This document shows, piece by piece, positions 37,557 to 46,075 of a stretch of DNA of 64,000 bases. Under the pieces are notes generated by a model. That model was not told the DNA's origin and made no database searches. It saw only the letters and a list, made by a program, of their open reading frames with translations. The DNA lies in NCBI GenBank assembly GCA_020633675.1, contig JACKDE010000004.1, forward strand, positions 1 through 64,000. Reading direction: 5' to 3'. Source of the stretch: Deferribacteres bacterium. Its GTDB lineage: Bacteria; Zhuqueibacterota; Zhuqueibacteria; Zhuqueibacterales; Geothermadaptataceae. Within the stretch, counting starts at the first letter, position 1, and each line of letters opens with the position of its first letter. Both the position numbers and the translations under genes were made by a program.

Positions 37557-40505
37557 ATGAAAACGCTAAAAATGCTTATCCGAAAAGGGCTCATCTGGAT
37601 CTTCGGATTTTTTTGCATTGCCACATTTGCCCAGGCCCAGGCCATCAGCGATGCCGAGATTCATCAGTTGATTCAGGAGCTTAAGCGCGATCCGCGCGGT
37701 CCGTATCAGGCTATTCGCTGGTTCTGCCCGGACGGCACCATGTTGCCGCCACAGGAGCGTTGCCCGCAGCCCGGTGGCATTCAACATGCCCTGCGCAAAG
37801 AGATCGTGCAGCGACTGGCTGCTGAACACGGCATTTATTTCGGCCAGATTCTCGCAGGGACAACTGTCGAAGAATTCCTTGATGCAGCGCGGCAAAATAG
37901 CCGGCTCAAACAGTATCAGCTCGAAAAATTTCTGCATGCGGTCGATGATGGATGGATCATGCGGCGGGCGCGCTTTTATCGCGGCGCAGTTCAGGCTGAA
38001 GACGAAGAGGCATGGGGGCTGGCCTTTCTACTCAACCTGGCGGCGCGTGAGGAGATTATCGAATCCCAATATTATCTGCTTCGGCAAGCGGCGAAAGATA
38101 TTCCGCATAATGCCAAAACCGATCGCTGGCAATCCATTCGCGCCATCTCCCAAAGTCTGGCCGACTCCAACGCCGTCTTTATGGATTTGCGCATCAAACT
38201 GCATGGCAGTCCGGATGTTGGCGACATCCAGCGCGTGCTGCAGCTGCGCAAAAAATACAACCCGCAGCTTTCGTCGGAAACGCTTAAACTTGTCGACCAA
38301 CTCATTGCCGATCTTGAAGTGGCATTTGCCCCGTTTGATCTCACATCGCTGCAAGCCTATCTCAGCGCACTGCCACCGCAGGCACCGCTTACCATGCAGC
38401 TCAAAACGTTTATCCAACTCCATGCCAGCCAGTGGCAGAACAAGGGCGCTCTGCAAAAACGCTGCAGCGACATCGCGGCGTTGTTGCTGGGCATCCGGCA
38501 AGAAATATTGACGTTGAAATCCGCCAAAGCCAGACTCGCGATTATCGATTTGTCTGCCGACCTCGAAAACGTGCTGTATCGCGACATCGGCGGCTGGGAG
38601 CCAGAAGACTTGCGCGAGCTTTTGCAAAAGAACTATCTGCTCGCCAAGGCAGCAACCGGCTGTGGTTTCCTGGAAATCTGGGAATGGCGGGAAGCTGAGT
38701 CCTGGTTGCGCGAGCCGGAATCGCAGCAACGGATCCTTTACAGCCAACTTCGCGCCACAGCCTTGCAGGTACGCCGGATGGTTGAATGGGGCACCGGCAT
38801 GGTCAGCGCACATTATCAACCTTTGGTGCTGCGCTTCGAACGTTTTGAACCGCTGGCCAAAGGCTTCATCGATGACCGGATTCGTGCCTCTATCTTGCTG
38901 CGTCTGGGCGAAGCTGTGTCACAACTCAGTGAAGTGACAGAATCATTTGCCAACTCCGCCACACACCTGATGGATATTCGGGAAACCAGCGGTGCTCGCG
39001 GTCTGAATCCGGGTTTCGCAGTTGGCGAATTGGTGGTTGTGACAGGAGACATCGATCACGTCGATTTTGAGTCGGATAAGATTTACATCATGCATCGAAC
39101 ACCCGATGCAATGAAACCAGTAGCTGGCATCGCAACGGTCGCCGAAGGAAACATGGTATCGCATGTTCAGTTGCTGGCGCGCAATCTCGGTATTCCAAAT
39201 GCGGTATTGTCGCCGCAGCAACTCAACCAGCTTGCAGCGTATTCCGGCCAACGCATTTTTTATGCCGTCTCTCCAGGCGGTACGGTAATAATGAAACGCG
39301 CAGAAGAGATGGACACTCAGGAGCAAGCGCTGGTTGCAGACGCTCGGCGCAGCGAACAAAAAATTAGCGTACCGCTCAAGAAAATAGATATCCATGAGCA
39401 GAAATTGCTGCGTTTGAAAACCTTGCGCGCAAAGGATTCCGGCCGATTTTGTGGCCCTAAAGCGGCAAACCTGGGCGAACTCAAACACCTTTTCCCGCAG
39501 CATGTTGTCAATGGTATCGTGCTGCCATTCGGACTCTTTTATGCACACATGCAGCAGAACATGCCCGGCACATCTTCGAGCTATTGGGATTTTCTTAAGG
39601 ATATCTTTAATTACGCAAAAGACGAACGTGACGTCGGCATCGCTGAGGCCGAAATCGAAAAACGCACATTGGCGAGTTTGGCACAACTGCGGGAAGCGAT
39701 CAAGGAAATTGCGTTTTTGCCGGATTTTCGCATGCAATTGCGCCAGCATTTTCAACAGGAATTTTCAGCATCGACGGACAGCATTGCGGTTTTTATCCGC
39801 AGCGATACCAATATGGAGGACTTAAAGGATTTCACCGGCGCCGGCCTGAATTTGACCGTATTCAACGTCGTTGGCGAAGAAAAGATTCTGCAAGGCATCC
39901 GCGACGTTTGGGCATCGCCTTACACGGAGCGGAGCTATCGCTGGCGACAAAAATATCTCATCAATCCTGAAAATGTCTATCCATCTATTCTGATTATACC
40001 AACGGTCAATGTTGACAAATCCGGGGTGATGATTACCACGGGTGTGACCTCCGGCAGGAGCGATGAAGTGACGGTCGCTTTTAGCCGGGGCGCGGGCGGT
40101 GCTGTCGAAGGTCAGGCTGCAGAGAGCTATTTGTTGCGCGCAGACGGCAGCGATTTATTGCTGGCACCCGCACGAGAAATGCAGTATACGCTGCTGCCGG
40201 CAACAGGCGGCACCCGCAAAGGCACGACATCCTTTGAACGGCGATTGCTGACGCCGGATGAGCTCAAATCCTTGCGAGATTTTTCTCAACATGTGCGCCA
40301 GCGAATTCAGCAAGAAAACGCCATGCCACATGCCGGGCCGCTCGATATCGAACTCGGTTTTTTCAACGACAAGCTATCTCTCTTTCAGATTCGGCCTTAT
40401 GTCGAAAATAAGCGCGCACAGTCGACAACCTATCTGCATTCACTCGATCCTGTGCTACCATTGCAGCTTCAAATTGAAATGAGTCACAAATTGAATAAGA
40501 AGTAA
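37557..40505 (+). CDS. Exported PEP-synthase-like phosphohistidine/ATP-grasp protein
   Basis: A 982-residue protein. The N-terminus reads as a signal peptide (MKTLKMLIRKGLIWIFGFFC then IATFAQAQA). Residues about 30-480 are helical and unknown. A PEP-utilizing mobile phosphohistidine domain (490-590) has H536 in SHVQLLAR. It is followed by a pyruvate-phosphate-dikinase N-terminal ATP-grasp domain from about 625, with K635 in CGPKAANLGEL, FIRSDTNMEDL and FSRGAGGAVEGQAAES. The order is reversed from PEP synthase (ATP-grasp first), resembling glucan-water-dikinase-like variants only in having two of the modules. There is no PEP/pyruvate TIM barrel. If exported, its ATP source is a puzzle that the neighbouring transporter may answer. 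Confidence 0.82.
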   Translation: MKTLKMLIRKGLIWIFGFFCIATFAQAQAISDAEIHQLIQELKRDPRGPYQAIRWFCPDGTMLPPQERCPQPGGIQHALRKEIVQRLAAEHGIYFGQILAGTTVEEFLDAARQNSRLKQYQLEKFLHAVDDGWIMRRARFYRGAVQAEDEEAWGLAFLLNLAAREEIIESQYYLLRQAAKDIPHNAKTDRWQSIRAISQSLADSNAVFMDLRIKLHGSPDVGDIQRVLQLRKKYNPQLSSETLKLVDQLIADLEVAFAPFDLTSLQAYLSALPPQAPLTMQLKTFIQLHASQWQNKGALQKRCSDIAALLLGIRQEILTLKSAKARLAIIDLSADLENVLYRDIGGWEPEDLRELLQKNYLLAKAATGCGFLEIWEWREAESWLREPESQQRILYSQLRATALQVRRMVEWGTGMVSAHYQPLVLRFERFEPLAKGFIDDRIRASILLRLGEAVSQLSEVTESFANSATHLMDIRETSGARGLNPGFAVGELVVVTGDIDHVDFESDKIYIMHRTPDAMKPVAGIATVAEGNMVSHVQLLARNLGIPNAVLSPQQLNQLAAYSGQRIFYAVSPGGTVIMKRAEEMDTQEQALVADARRSEQKISVPLKKIDIHEQKLLRLKTLRAKDSGRFCGPKAANLGELKHLFPQHVVNGIVLPFGLFYAHMQQNMPGTSSSYWDFLKDIFNYAKDERDVGIAEAEIEKRTLASLAQLREAIKEIAFLPDFRMQLRQHFQQEFSASTDSIAVFIRSDTNMEDLKDFTGAGLNLTVFNVVGEEKILQGIRDVWASPYTERSYRWRQKYLINPENVYPSILIIPTVNVDKSGVMITTGVTSGRSDEVTVAFSRGAGGAVEGQAAESYLLRADGSDLLLAPAREMQYTLLPATGGTRKGTTSFERRLLTPDELKSLRDFSQHVRQRIQQENAMPHAGPLDIELGFFNDKLSLFQIRPYVENKRAQSTTYLHSLDPVLPLQLQIEMSHKLNKK

Positions 40506-40768
40506 TTGTCTCTGCTTCGCTTTTCAAGCAAACTGGGGCAAGGCTGTTCAAAAAAAAGATTTTAAATCAATGGTACAATATGCGGTATAGGCGTGGCGAG
40601 CCATGCATCAACAGCAGATATTCCGATTCCTTACAGCTTGCTTTAGCACCGCTCCAGGAGAAAAAGCGAATTTTCCATCCAAGGCGAGCATTGCGCTCAA
40701 CTGTTCGCTTTTTGCGTCAAACATCGTATGACGAAACGTAATAATCTTTAAATTCGAGAGCGATTAAA

Positions 40769-42034
40769 ATGCACTTCTGGCGAAAAAAATGGCTTTGGAT
40801 ATTCATCTCATTGCTGCTTTCAACAGACGCCACAGCAGCTTTAAACTACCCAATCGATGGCTACGGCCTGACAGGCATTCGTCGGCTGCTGCGACTGGCG
40901 CTGATTTTGGAAGGCGAAGTGAAAGGAACGCTTCCGCCTGCTGGCGCGCAAAAATCGATCAATGAAATCACATTACAGCTCACAGGTGAACGCGGAGTTC
41001 AACTGGCAGCGCTTCCCCCAGTCGATCCTGTTTTGCAGAGCGAAATTGAACGCCTTTTTCCCAACCGCGATGAAAGCTATTCACTGGCGCTGCTCGAAAT
41101 TAGTGAGGACAGGCCCGTTCGCCTTGCACTGCGGCAGGCGGACCGGCAATTTCCTCCCGGCAGCGTTGGCAAGCTCGCCATTGCGGCTGGCTTGTTTAGC
41201 GAGTTAGCCCGACTTTTCCCGGGCGATCCCGAACAACGGCGAGAACTGCTAAAATCGCGCATGGTGACTGCTGACAAGTGGATCGAATATGATTCGCACG
41301 AAATTCCGATTTTTGATCCGGAGACAAACAAATTTATCTCAAGGCCGCCTAAATCAGGCGATACGTTTTCGCTTTATGAATGGACCGACCACATGCTGTC
41401 AGCCAGCGCCAATGCCGCAGCCAGCATCGTGTGGAAAGAACTCATTTTGATGCGCGGGTTTGGCCCGGCCTATCCGCCGAGCTATGAACAGGAAAAAAAT
41501 TATTTTGACACGACGCCCAAAACTGAACTGCGCGATCTGGCGGCTTCGATCGTTAACGATCCGCTGCGAGCAATCGGCATCGCCCAGCGGGATTGGCAAC
41601 TGGGCAGCTTTTTCACCAAAGCGGGTCAAAAAATTGTGCCCGGGGCTGGCGGCAGTTTTGGTACCCCCACTGGCTTGTTGCAATTCCTGATCGCAGTTGA
41701 GCGCGGCATGGTGGTCGATGCATGGTCGAGCCTGGAAATCAAACGCCTGATGTACATGACCGCCCGACGCATTCGCTACGCATCTTCGCCACGACTCAAC
41801 AATGCCGCTGTTTATTTTAAAAGTGGTAGCCAGTATAGCTGCAAACAGGAGGAAGGATTTACGTGCGGCAAGTATATGGGGAATGTCGAAAACTACATGA
41901 ATTCCGTCGCGATCGTCGAACATGACGATGGCCGGGCCTACATGGTTGTGCTGATGTCGAACGTTTTGCGGAAAAATTCAGCGGTTGAACATCAATCGCT
42001 GGCGACATTTATTGACAAGATTTTATCGAATTGA
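40769..42034 (+). CDS. Exported beta-lactamase-fold serine hydrolase (second copy)
   Basis: A 421-residue protein with a signal peptide ending near TDATAAL. Motifs: SxxK as S132-VG-K135, SxN-like SASANAA, and KSG in YFKSGSQYSC. Two cysteines close to KSG (YSC and FTC) could form a disulfide. It is longer than the first copy and only distantly similar, but shares the same active-site logic. Likely acts outside the inner membrane on peptidoglycan or an ester/amide substrate. A 263-base gap separates it from the phosphotransferase gene, and a strong bidirectional terminator follows, so it ends the cluster. Confidence 0.82.
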   Translation: MHFWRKKWLWIFISLLLSTDATAALNYPIDGYGLTGIRRLLRLALILEGEVKGTLPPAGAQKSINEITLQLTGERGVQLAALPPVDPVLQSEIERLFPNRDESYSLALLEISEDRPVRLALRQADRQFPPGSVGKLAIAAGLFSELARLFPGDPEQRRELLKSRMVTADKWIEYDSHEIPIFDPETNKFISRPPKSGDTFSLYEWTDHMLSASANAAASIVWKELILMRGFGPAYPPSYEQEKNYFDTTPKTELRDLAASIVNDPLRAIGIAQRDWQLGSFFTKAGQKIVPGAGGSFGTPTGLLQFLIAVERGMVVDAWSSLEIKRLMYMTARRIRYASSPRLNNAAVYFKSGSQYSCKQEEGFTCGKYMGNVENYMNSVAIVEHDDGRAYMVVLMSNVLRKNSAVEHQSLATFIDKILSN

Positions 42035-42041
42035 ACGGATC

Positions 42042-42111
42042 AAAAAAGAGCCATCGAAAAGTACAGCACCGAAAGTCCTTTTTGCGCTTTTTCTCTGATG
42101 GCTCTTTTTTT
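42042..42111. terminator. Bidirectional intrinsic terminator
   Basis: AAAAAAGAGCCATC (42042-42055) pairs with GATGGCTCTTTTTT (42097-42110); the arms end in A-run and T-run, so it can terminate the plus-strand cluster and the minus-strand DUF2330 operon, which converge here. The loop is 41 bases and includes a second weak pairing. Confidence 0.75.
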
Positions 42112-42131
42112 CGACCGGAACTTGCAAGGCT

Positions 42132-43187
42132 TCAGCGCCAAAATCGGCGTCGCTTCGCCAGCAGCACAACCAAGATCAGCATGCCGACAAACTGCATGCC
42201 TGCCCAGTTAGAATAAATGATCTGCCGAAATTCGCGCCGGTCTTGCACCGGATAAATCGCGATATCCTGCTGCATTTCGGACTTGCGGAACGTCCGGCGC
42301 AATTTGGTGACGAAGGTACCTTCGGTTAAAAAATCATACAATGCCGGATAGCGTTGCGCCAGAAAGCTGAGTTCCGTCTCGTCGAATGCATTGGCATATT
42401 CAACTTTTGCTCCATCAAAGCGCATCGGATTGCGGCCGATGGTATAAACCAGAATTTCAGCTTTTTCGCGAGTGCTGATCGCGGAAATCTTTAGCGGATA
42501 AGTCACCGATTCGCCGGACGCTTTAAAAGTAATCTTTGCCGGATTGGTGGTGGCATTCCACCATTGATCGATGACCGCTGGTACCTGGCTGGTGTCGAGC
42601 TTCATCGCTACGAAAAACCAGTTGTCTGCCACATACTGCGATAAAATCGACGAATCCGCTACATTGTATCTGTACTGATTTTGATTCAGCCAATCGACCA
42701 AATCACTGGTATGGGTGGCTTGCAGGATGACCGCCTGATACATGCCGACCAACTGCTCGCTCACCACAATCACGCCGCTATCCTGAACTTCGAGAACAAC
42801 TCCGGCATCCACTATCGAACGCTCGGCTTGCGCCGCCACAACAAAGCTCTCTTCTCCACAATTGCAGCCCTGATTGGCGTTGCGCACCATCGGCTGTGTC
42901 ATAAAGCTGGCCTCGGAGAAAATGCGATTGTCCACGCTTGTCAATTGCGGATTGCTCGGCACTGGCACCAGAATACCAAAGTCGCGCGCATCACCTTCGA
43001 AATGCACCTGTGGGATCAGCGAGATGTGATCAACATCAAAAATGATAATATTGCGTTGTGCAACACCAAAAATATCCCGCCCACCCTGTGGAAAAATCAC
43101 ACAAAAACTTTCACTACGCTGCGGACCGCCGGCAACCGTCAGCAGCAGAGCGCTAGCCGCAGCCAACAAATAGAGTGCTTTTCGCAT
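42132..43187 (-). CDS. DUF2330-type exported protein
   Basis: A 351-residue protein with signal peptide (ALYLLAAASALLLTVAGG), a large extracytoplasmic domain and one C-terminal transmembrane helix (AGMQFVGMLILVVLLA) followed by RRRFWR. The pattern SFCVIFPQGGRDIFGVAQRN near the N-terminus and FGILVPVPSNPQLTSVDNR nearby match what I recall of the DUF2330 family of unknown role. A CNCGEES segment could bind metal or form disulfides. GGAG precedes ATG and overlaps the upstream lipoprotein's stop, so it is the last gene of a minus-strand operon. Confidence 0.8.
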   Translation of the reverse strand: MRKALYLLAAASALLLTVAGGPQRSESFCVIFPQGGRDIFGVAQRNIIIFDVDHISLIPQVHFEGDARDFGILVPVPSNPQLTSVDNRIFSEASFMTQPMVRNANQGCNCGEESFVVAAQAERSIVDAGVVLEVQDSGVIVVSEQLVGMYQAVILQATHTSDLVDWLNQNQYRYNVADSSILSQYVADNWFFVAMKLDTSQVPAVIDQWWNATTNPAKITFKASGESVTYPLKISAISTREKAEILVYTIGRNPMRFDGAKVEYANAFDETELSFLAQRYPALYDFLTEGTFVTKLRRTFRKSEMQQDIAIYPVQDRREFRQIIYSNWAGMQFVGMLILVVLLAKRRRFWR

Positions 43188-43192
43188 CGCCG

Positions 43193-43636
43193 TTACTCCA
43201 CTGTAAAGGTATTCGAATAGATCGCGCTATTGGCATTCGTCTCCGGTAAATAGATTTTGACCATAAAACGATAGGTGCCTGTCTCCTGACCATCACCGAG
43301 GAAGAACACATCATGTGCACTCTCGTTCGGTTCAAGTGGATACAGTGCAGCAGTACACAACCGCAGGCTTGGCATACTGAGCCAACCGTCATTTTGCTTC
43401 TGTTCCAGTGTAATCGTGCACAGGTTCTGCCCGATTGTCCGGCTGGTGGTATTTTTTAATGCAATCGAAATCGAATCGCCGGGCTGGTATTGCAAGCGAT
43501 CGGTGCTAAATGCTGTGGCGACGCGCAATGCCGCCGCAATGGCTTCCACTTCCGAATTCGGATTGGGATCGGTGCTTTGAGCACATGCGGTAACCGTCAA
43601 TATTATCGACAGAATGAGGCCAATTTTCCTGAACAT
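43193..43636 (-). CDS. Small lipoprotein, Ig-like
   Basis: A 147-residue protein with lipobox TVTAC at about residues 14-18. The mature part has YQPGDSISIALKNTTSRTIG, LCTITLEQKQNDGWLSM and a final TYRFMVKIYLPE, a beta-sandwich pattern similar to the lipoprotein at 45352, with which it shares the 'DGW/SGW...C' positions; the two look paralogous. GGAG upstream; the stop is six bases from the DUF2330 start. Function unknown; likely an envelope protein. Confidence 0.78.
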   Translation of the reverse strand: MFRKIGLILSIILTVTACAQSTDPNPNSEVEAIAAALRVATAFSTDRLQYQPGDSISIALKNTTSRTIGQNLCTITLEQKQNDGWLSMPSLRLCTAALYPLEPNESAHDVFFLGDGQETGTYRFMVKIYLPETNANSAIYSNTFTVE

Positions 43637-43660
43637 ATTTTCGCTCCATCTTTGCGTGTT

Positions 43661-44278
43661 CTAATCTTTATGTATGAATTGATAGCCCAGCCCGAGCGAT
43701 AATGTCGCACCGGACAAATTGAAGGTATAGCGCTGATTGCCGTCGCGAAACTTGATGTCAACCAGGCGAAGCGATGCTTCAGTGATCAGAAAAAGCTTTC
43801 GAGAGATTTGGAACTCCGGCGATAACGAAAACATGGCGCCCAGACCATCACCACGATTCTTGCCAAGGCCATCGATCGCTTCACTGCCCCAGAAGTAAAG
43901 CAAGCCCGCGCCGAGCCAGACCTGCGGGTTATGTGCGCCGCGTCCACCTATCTCCAACAACATGCCGACGCTGTTGAGTGATAACTTGCCCGCATACCCT
44001 GCGCTGAAATCATTGATCGAGATGTAGGGATTTCCGCTTTTGCGAAAAAGATTGCCGGTGACTTTCAGCCGGCTCTGCAGGCCCATCGACGCAGCAATGC
44101 TGACTTGCCCGACAGCTCCGGTGCTGTAAATGTTTTGGATGTCATCGCTCAGTGGCGAATACAGCCCGCCAGACACCTGCAGGGAAAGATCAGGCTTGTT
44201 CATTTGCGCCGACAGAGTTCCCGCGTCAAACAGCACCCCAAAAAGCAAAACAACAAGCAATCGAACATCGTGTTTCAT
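43661..44278 (-). CDS. Outer-membrane beta-barrel-like protein
   Basis: A 205-residue protein with a signal peptide ending near TLSAQ and alternating beta-strand patterns (LSLQVSGGLYSPL, GQVSIAASMGLQSRLKVTGN, ASLRLVDIKFRDG, ending TLSLGLGYQFIHKD with an aromatic residue near the C-terminus), like small outer-membrane barrel proteins. ATG at 44278 is chosen for GAGGAG and the signal peptide; the upstream frame overlaps the previous gene. It sits in the lipoprotein operon. Function unknown. Confidence 0.75.
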   Translation of the reverse strand: MKHDVRLLVVLLFGVLFDAGTLSAQMNKPDLSLQVSGGLYSPLSDDIQNIYSTGAVGQVSIAASMGLQSRLKVTGNLFRKSGNPYISINDFSAGYAGKLSLNSVGMLLEIGGRGAHNPQVWLGAGLLYFWGSEAIDGLGKNRGDGLGAMFSLSPEFQISRKLFLITEASLRLVDIKFRDGNQRYTFNLSGATLSLGLGYQFIHKD

Positions 44279-44294
44279 CACTTCACGCTCCTCG

Positions 44295-45188
44295 CTACTT
44301 TTCCGCAATAAAAATGTGCAGTGCCTGTGTTGCGCCACCCGGCACTGCGATAAGCTGTCCGGCAATCCACAAATCGCCACTGACTCGACTGCCCGTTTCG
44401 CTTGTGCCGTTCCACTCAACGTCAAATGTCAGCGTTTGACCAGGCAAAAGCATCTGCAAGCCGATGGCAGTGTCGGAATCTTTTCCCTGTTGCCATTGCC
44501 ATTCGGTGCTAACATTTTGGCGCTGGTCTACAGATGCCGCTTCAATCGGACGATAGGCAATAAAATTGAAGCGTTGACTATCCTGAAATTTCAGCTCGAT
44601 CGGTTGCTCTGATGTATTGGTTGCCCGGAGATGCAAACCAACTGTCTGATTGAGGTGCAAGCTGTCCGAGCTCATGCTGAGCTGCAAATCAAGGCCGTTC
44701 CGGTTGAGCGCGGCGATGTGCGCATTGAGCACATCGATAACTTTTCGCAACGATGGCGGAGCTGCGCTGTAGTCGGCAAACACTGTTTTATGCACATCAC
44801 TACTTTGGTAGCTGATTTCATAATAGATAAAATCAGCAACATTCGGCGTGAGATAATTATCATCGAGCACGAGAAAGCGGTTGTTTAGAAACGCCTCATT
44901 CAGATCATTTAGCTCCGCTTGCGATAGCACATCTGAACGGCTGTGCCCATACGGAAAATTATCCGAGAACTCGATGGCGCCGTCTTGTCGAACGACCATT
45001 TTCTGGTTCAATCCGGCAAATCCGCCGGTAATGTGCATCTTAATCAAAGCAGGCACAATTTCATTTGCTGTGAACTGCTCCACATTTTCAGCAGGGGAAA
45101 ATATCTTCGGATGTTCACAGCTCATCAGCAGTAAGCCAACGGCAATGAACCAGAGAAAACACACTCTATTTTTATATAGGACCATCAT
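44295..45188 (-). CDS. Lipoprotein with BsuPI-like domain
   Basis: A 297-residue lipoprotein. Signal sequence MMVLYKNRVCFLWFIAVGLL then LMSC. The middle (about 40-150) has MHITGGFAGLNQKMVVRQDG and SRSDVLSQAELNDL, a region seen in protealysin-inhibitor-like modules only loosely. The C-terminal half resembles the BsuPI (intracellular proteinase inhibitor) beta-sandwich: LRATNTSEQPIELKFQDSQR, WQWQQGKDSD and LLPGQTLTFDVEWNG. A role in inhibiting exported proteases is possible given the M1 and M28 genes in the window, but BsuPI domains also occur as adhesion modules. Two adjacent ATGs (45188, 45185) are possible starts. Confidence 0.78.
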   Translation of the reverse strand: MMVLYKNRVCFLWFIAVGLLLMSCEHPKIFSPAENVEQFTANEIVPALIKMHITGGFAGLNQKMVVRQDGAIEFSDNFPYGHSRSDVLSQAELNDLNEAFLNNRFLVLDDNYLTPNVADFIYYEISYQSSDVHKTVFADYSAAPPSLRKVIDVLNAHIAALNRNGLDLQLSMSSDSLHLNQTVGLHLRATNTSEQPIELKFQDSQRFNFIAYRPIEAASVDQRQNVSTEWQWQQGKDSDTAIGLQMLLPGQTLTFDVEWNGTSETGSRVSGDLWIAGQLIAVPGGATQALHIFIAEK

Positions 45189-45351
45189 CTTTTTCTCGCT
45201 CTTCAGTGATTGATTCAGCAATCAGGCAATCGCAATGCCAAATCCCAAAAGCAGAAGTTGTCTGCTTCACCACGAAAAACCACCCGGAAAATCGTGGAAG
45301 CCGATTCACATTTCTGAAAACTTGCTCAAAAAACTGATCGACAGGTTGGGA

Positions 45352-45810
45352 TCATTCAACGACGAATTCCTGCGAAAAAACCACCGTTCGCCTGCCGCAA
45401 TCCGCTTCGCTGATCGGCTTATCTGACTGACAGCCAAAATGCGCCGGTGCACTCACCCGGTAAGTGCCATGCAGATTCTGTGCTGAAACAGAGCGCTGAA
45501 ATTGCTCAGCCGGTGCAACCTTCACAGCATAGCCTTCCCAAACGCATACGATCAAGGGTTGTGCAGCCCAGCCAGAGTCAGCCTTACTCTCCAGGTAGAA
45601 CTGGCTGCAGCCCTCCAGAAAAACCGGTTCGCCTTCTTCGTTGCGCAAACTGATTTGGATGAGGTCAGAATTCTGATAGCGCGTTTTATCGACGCTCAGG
45701 TATACTTTGGTATCAACACCCAATATGCTTGAATTATCGGTATCCAATGAAACGCGCTGGCAAGCAAAAAGGAGGCCTGCCAAAACTGGAAGAACGAGGA
45801 TTGTTTTCAT
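45352..45810 (-). CDS. Small Ig-like lipoprotein
   Basis: A 152-residue protein with lipobox LLFAC at residues 13-17 and AAAGGTG before ATG. The mature part (VYLSVDKTRYQNSDLIQISL, EGCSQFYLESK, DSGWAAQPLIVC) looks like an immunoglobulin-like sandwich with several cysteines. It is a likely paralogue of the lipoprotein at 43193 and the first gene of the minus-strand envelope operon. Function unknown. Confidence 0.75.
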   Translation of the reverse strand: MKTILVLPVLAGLLFACQRVSLDTDNSSILGVDTKVYLSVDKTRYQNSDLIQISLRNEEGEPVFLEGCSQFYLESKADSGWAAQPLIVCVWEGYAVKVAPAEQFQRSVSAQNLHGTYRVSAPAHFGCQSDKPISEADCGRRTVVFSQEFVVE

Positions 45811-45957
45811 GACACACCTTTAAGAATGATGACTTGTCAAGTTATGTGCCATCATACAAAGCAAAAAGTGTCCCAAAGTTTTTTAAAGGTAGGAATACTT
45901 GATATCTCTGGTTGGGTAGCTGCGGCAGGAAATGGTGGGATTGCATGAGTTAAAGAC

Positions 45958-45996
45958 AAAAAAAAAGCCCGCGTCAGATTGCTCATCAGCGGGCTT
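45958..45996 (-). terminator. Intrinsic terminator downstream of the OMP gene
   Basis: On the minus strand GCCCGC (45989-45994) pairs with GCGGGC (45967-45972) and is extended by an AA/TT pair, followed by a run of T. It ends the transcript of the gene at 46076-47257. Confidence 0.8.
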
Positions 45997-46075
45997 ACTC
46001 CAAACAGCAACAAAGCCGTGGTGCAGTGCAAGGGTGTTGATTCGTTACGGCTTAGATGTGCTGCAGTTCTTGTTG

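Noticed and set aside
38943..39755. Minus-strand frame of 270 codons
   Set aside because: Antisense within the PEP-synthase-like gene, whose own frame has strong domain evidence.
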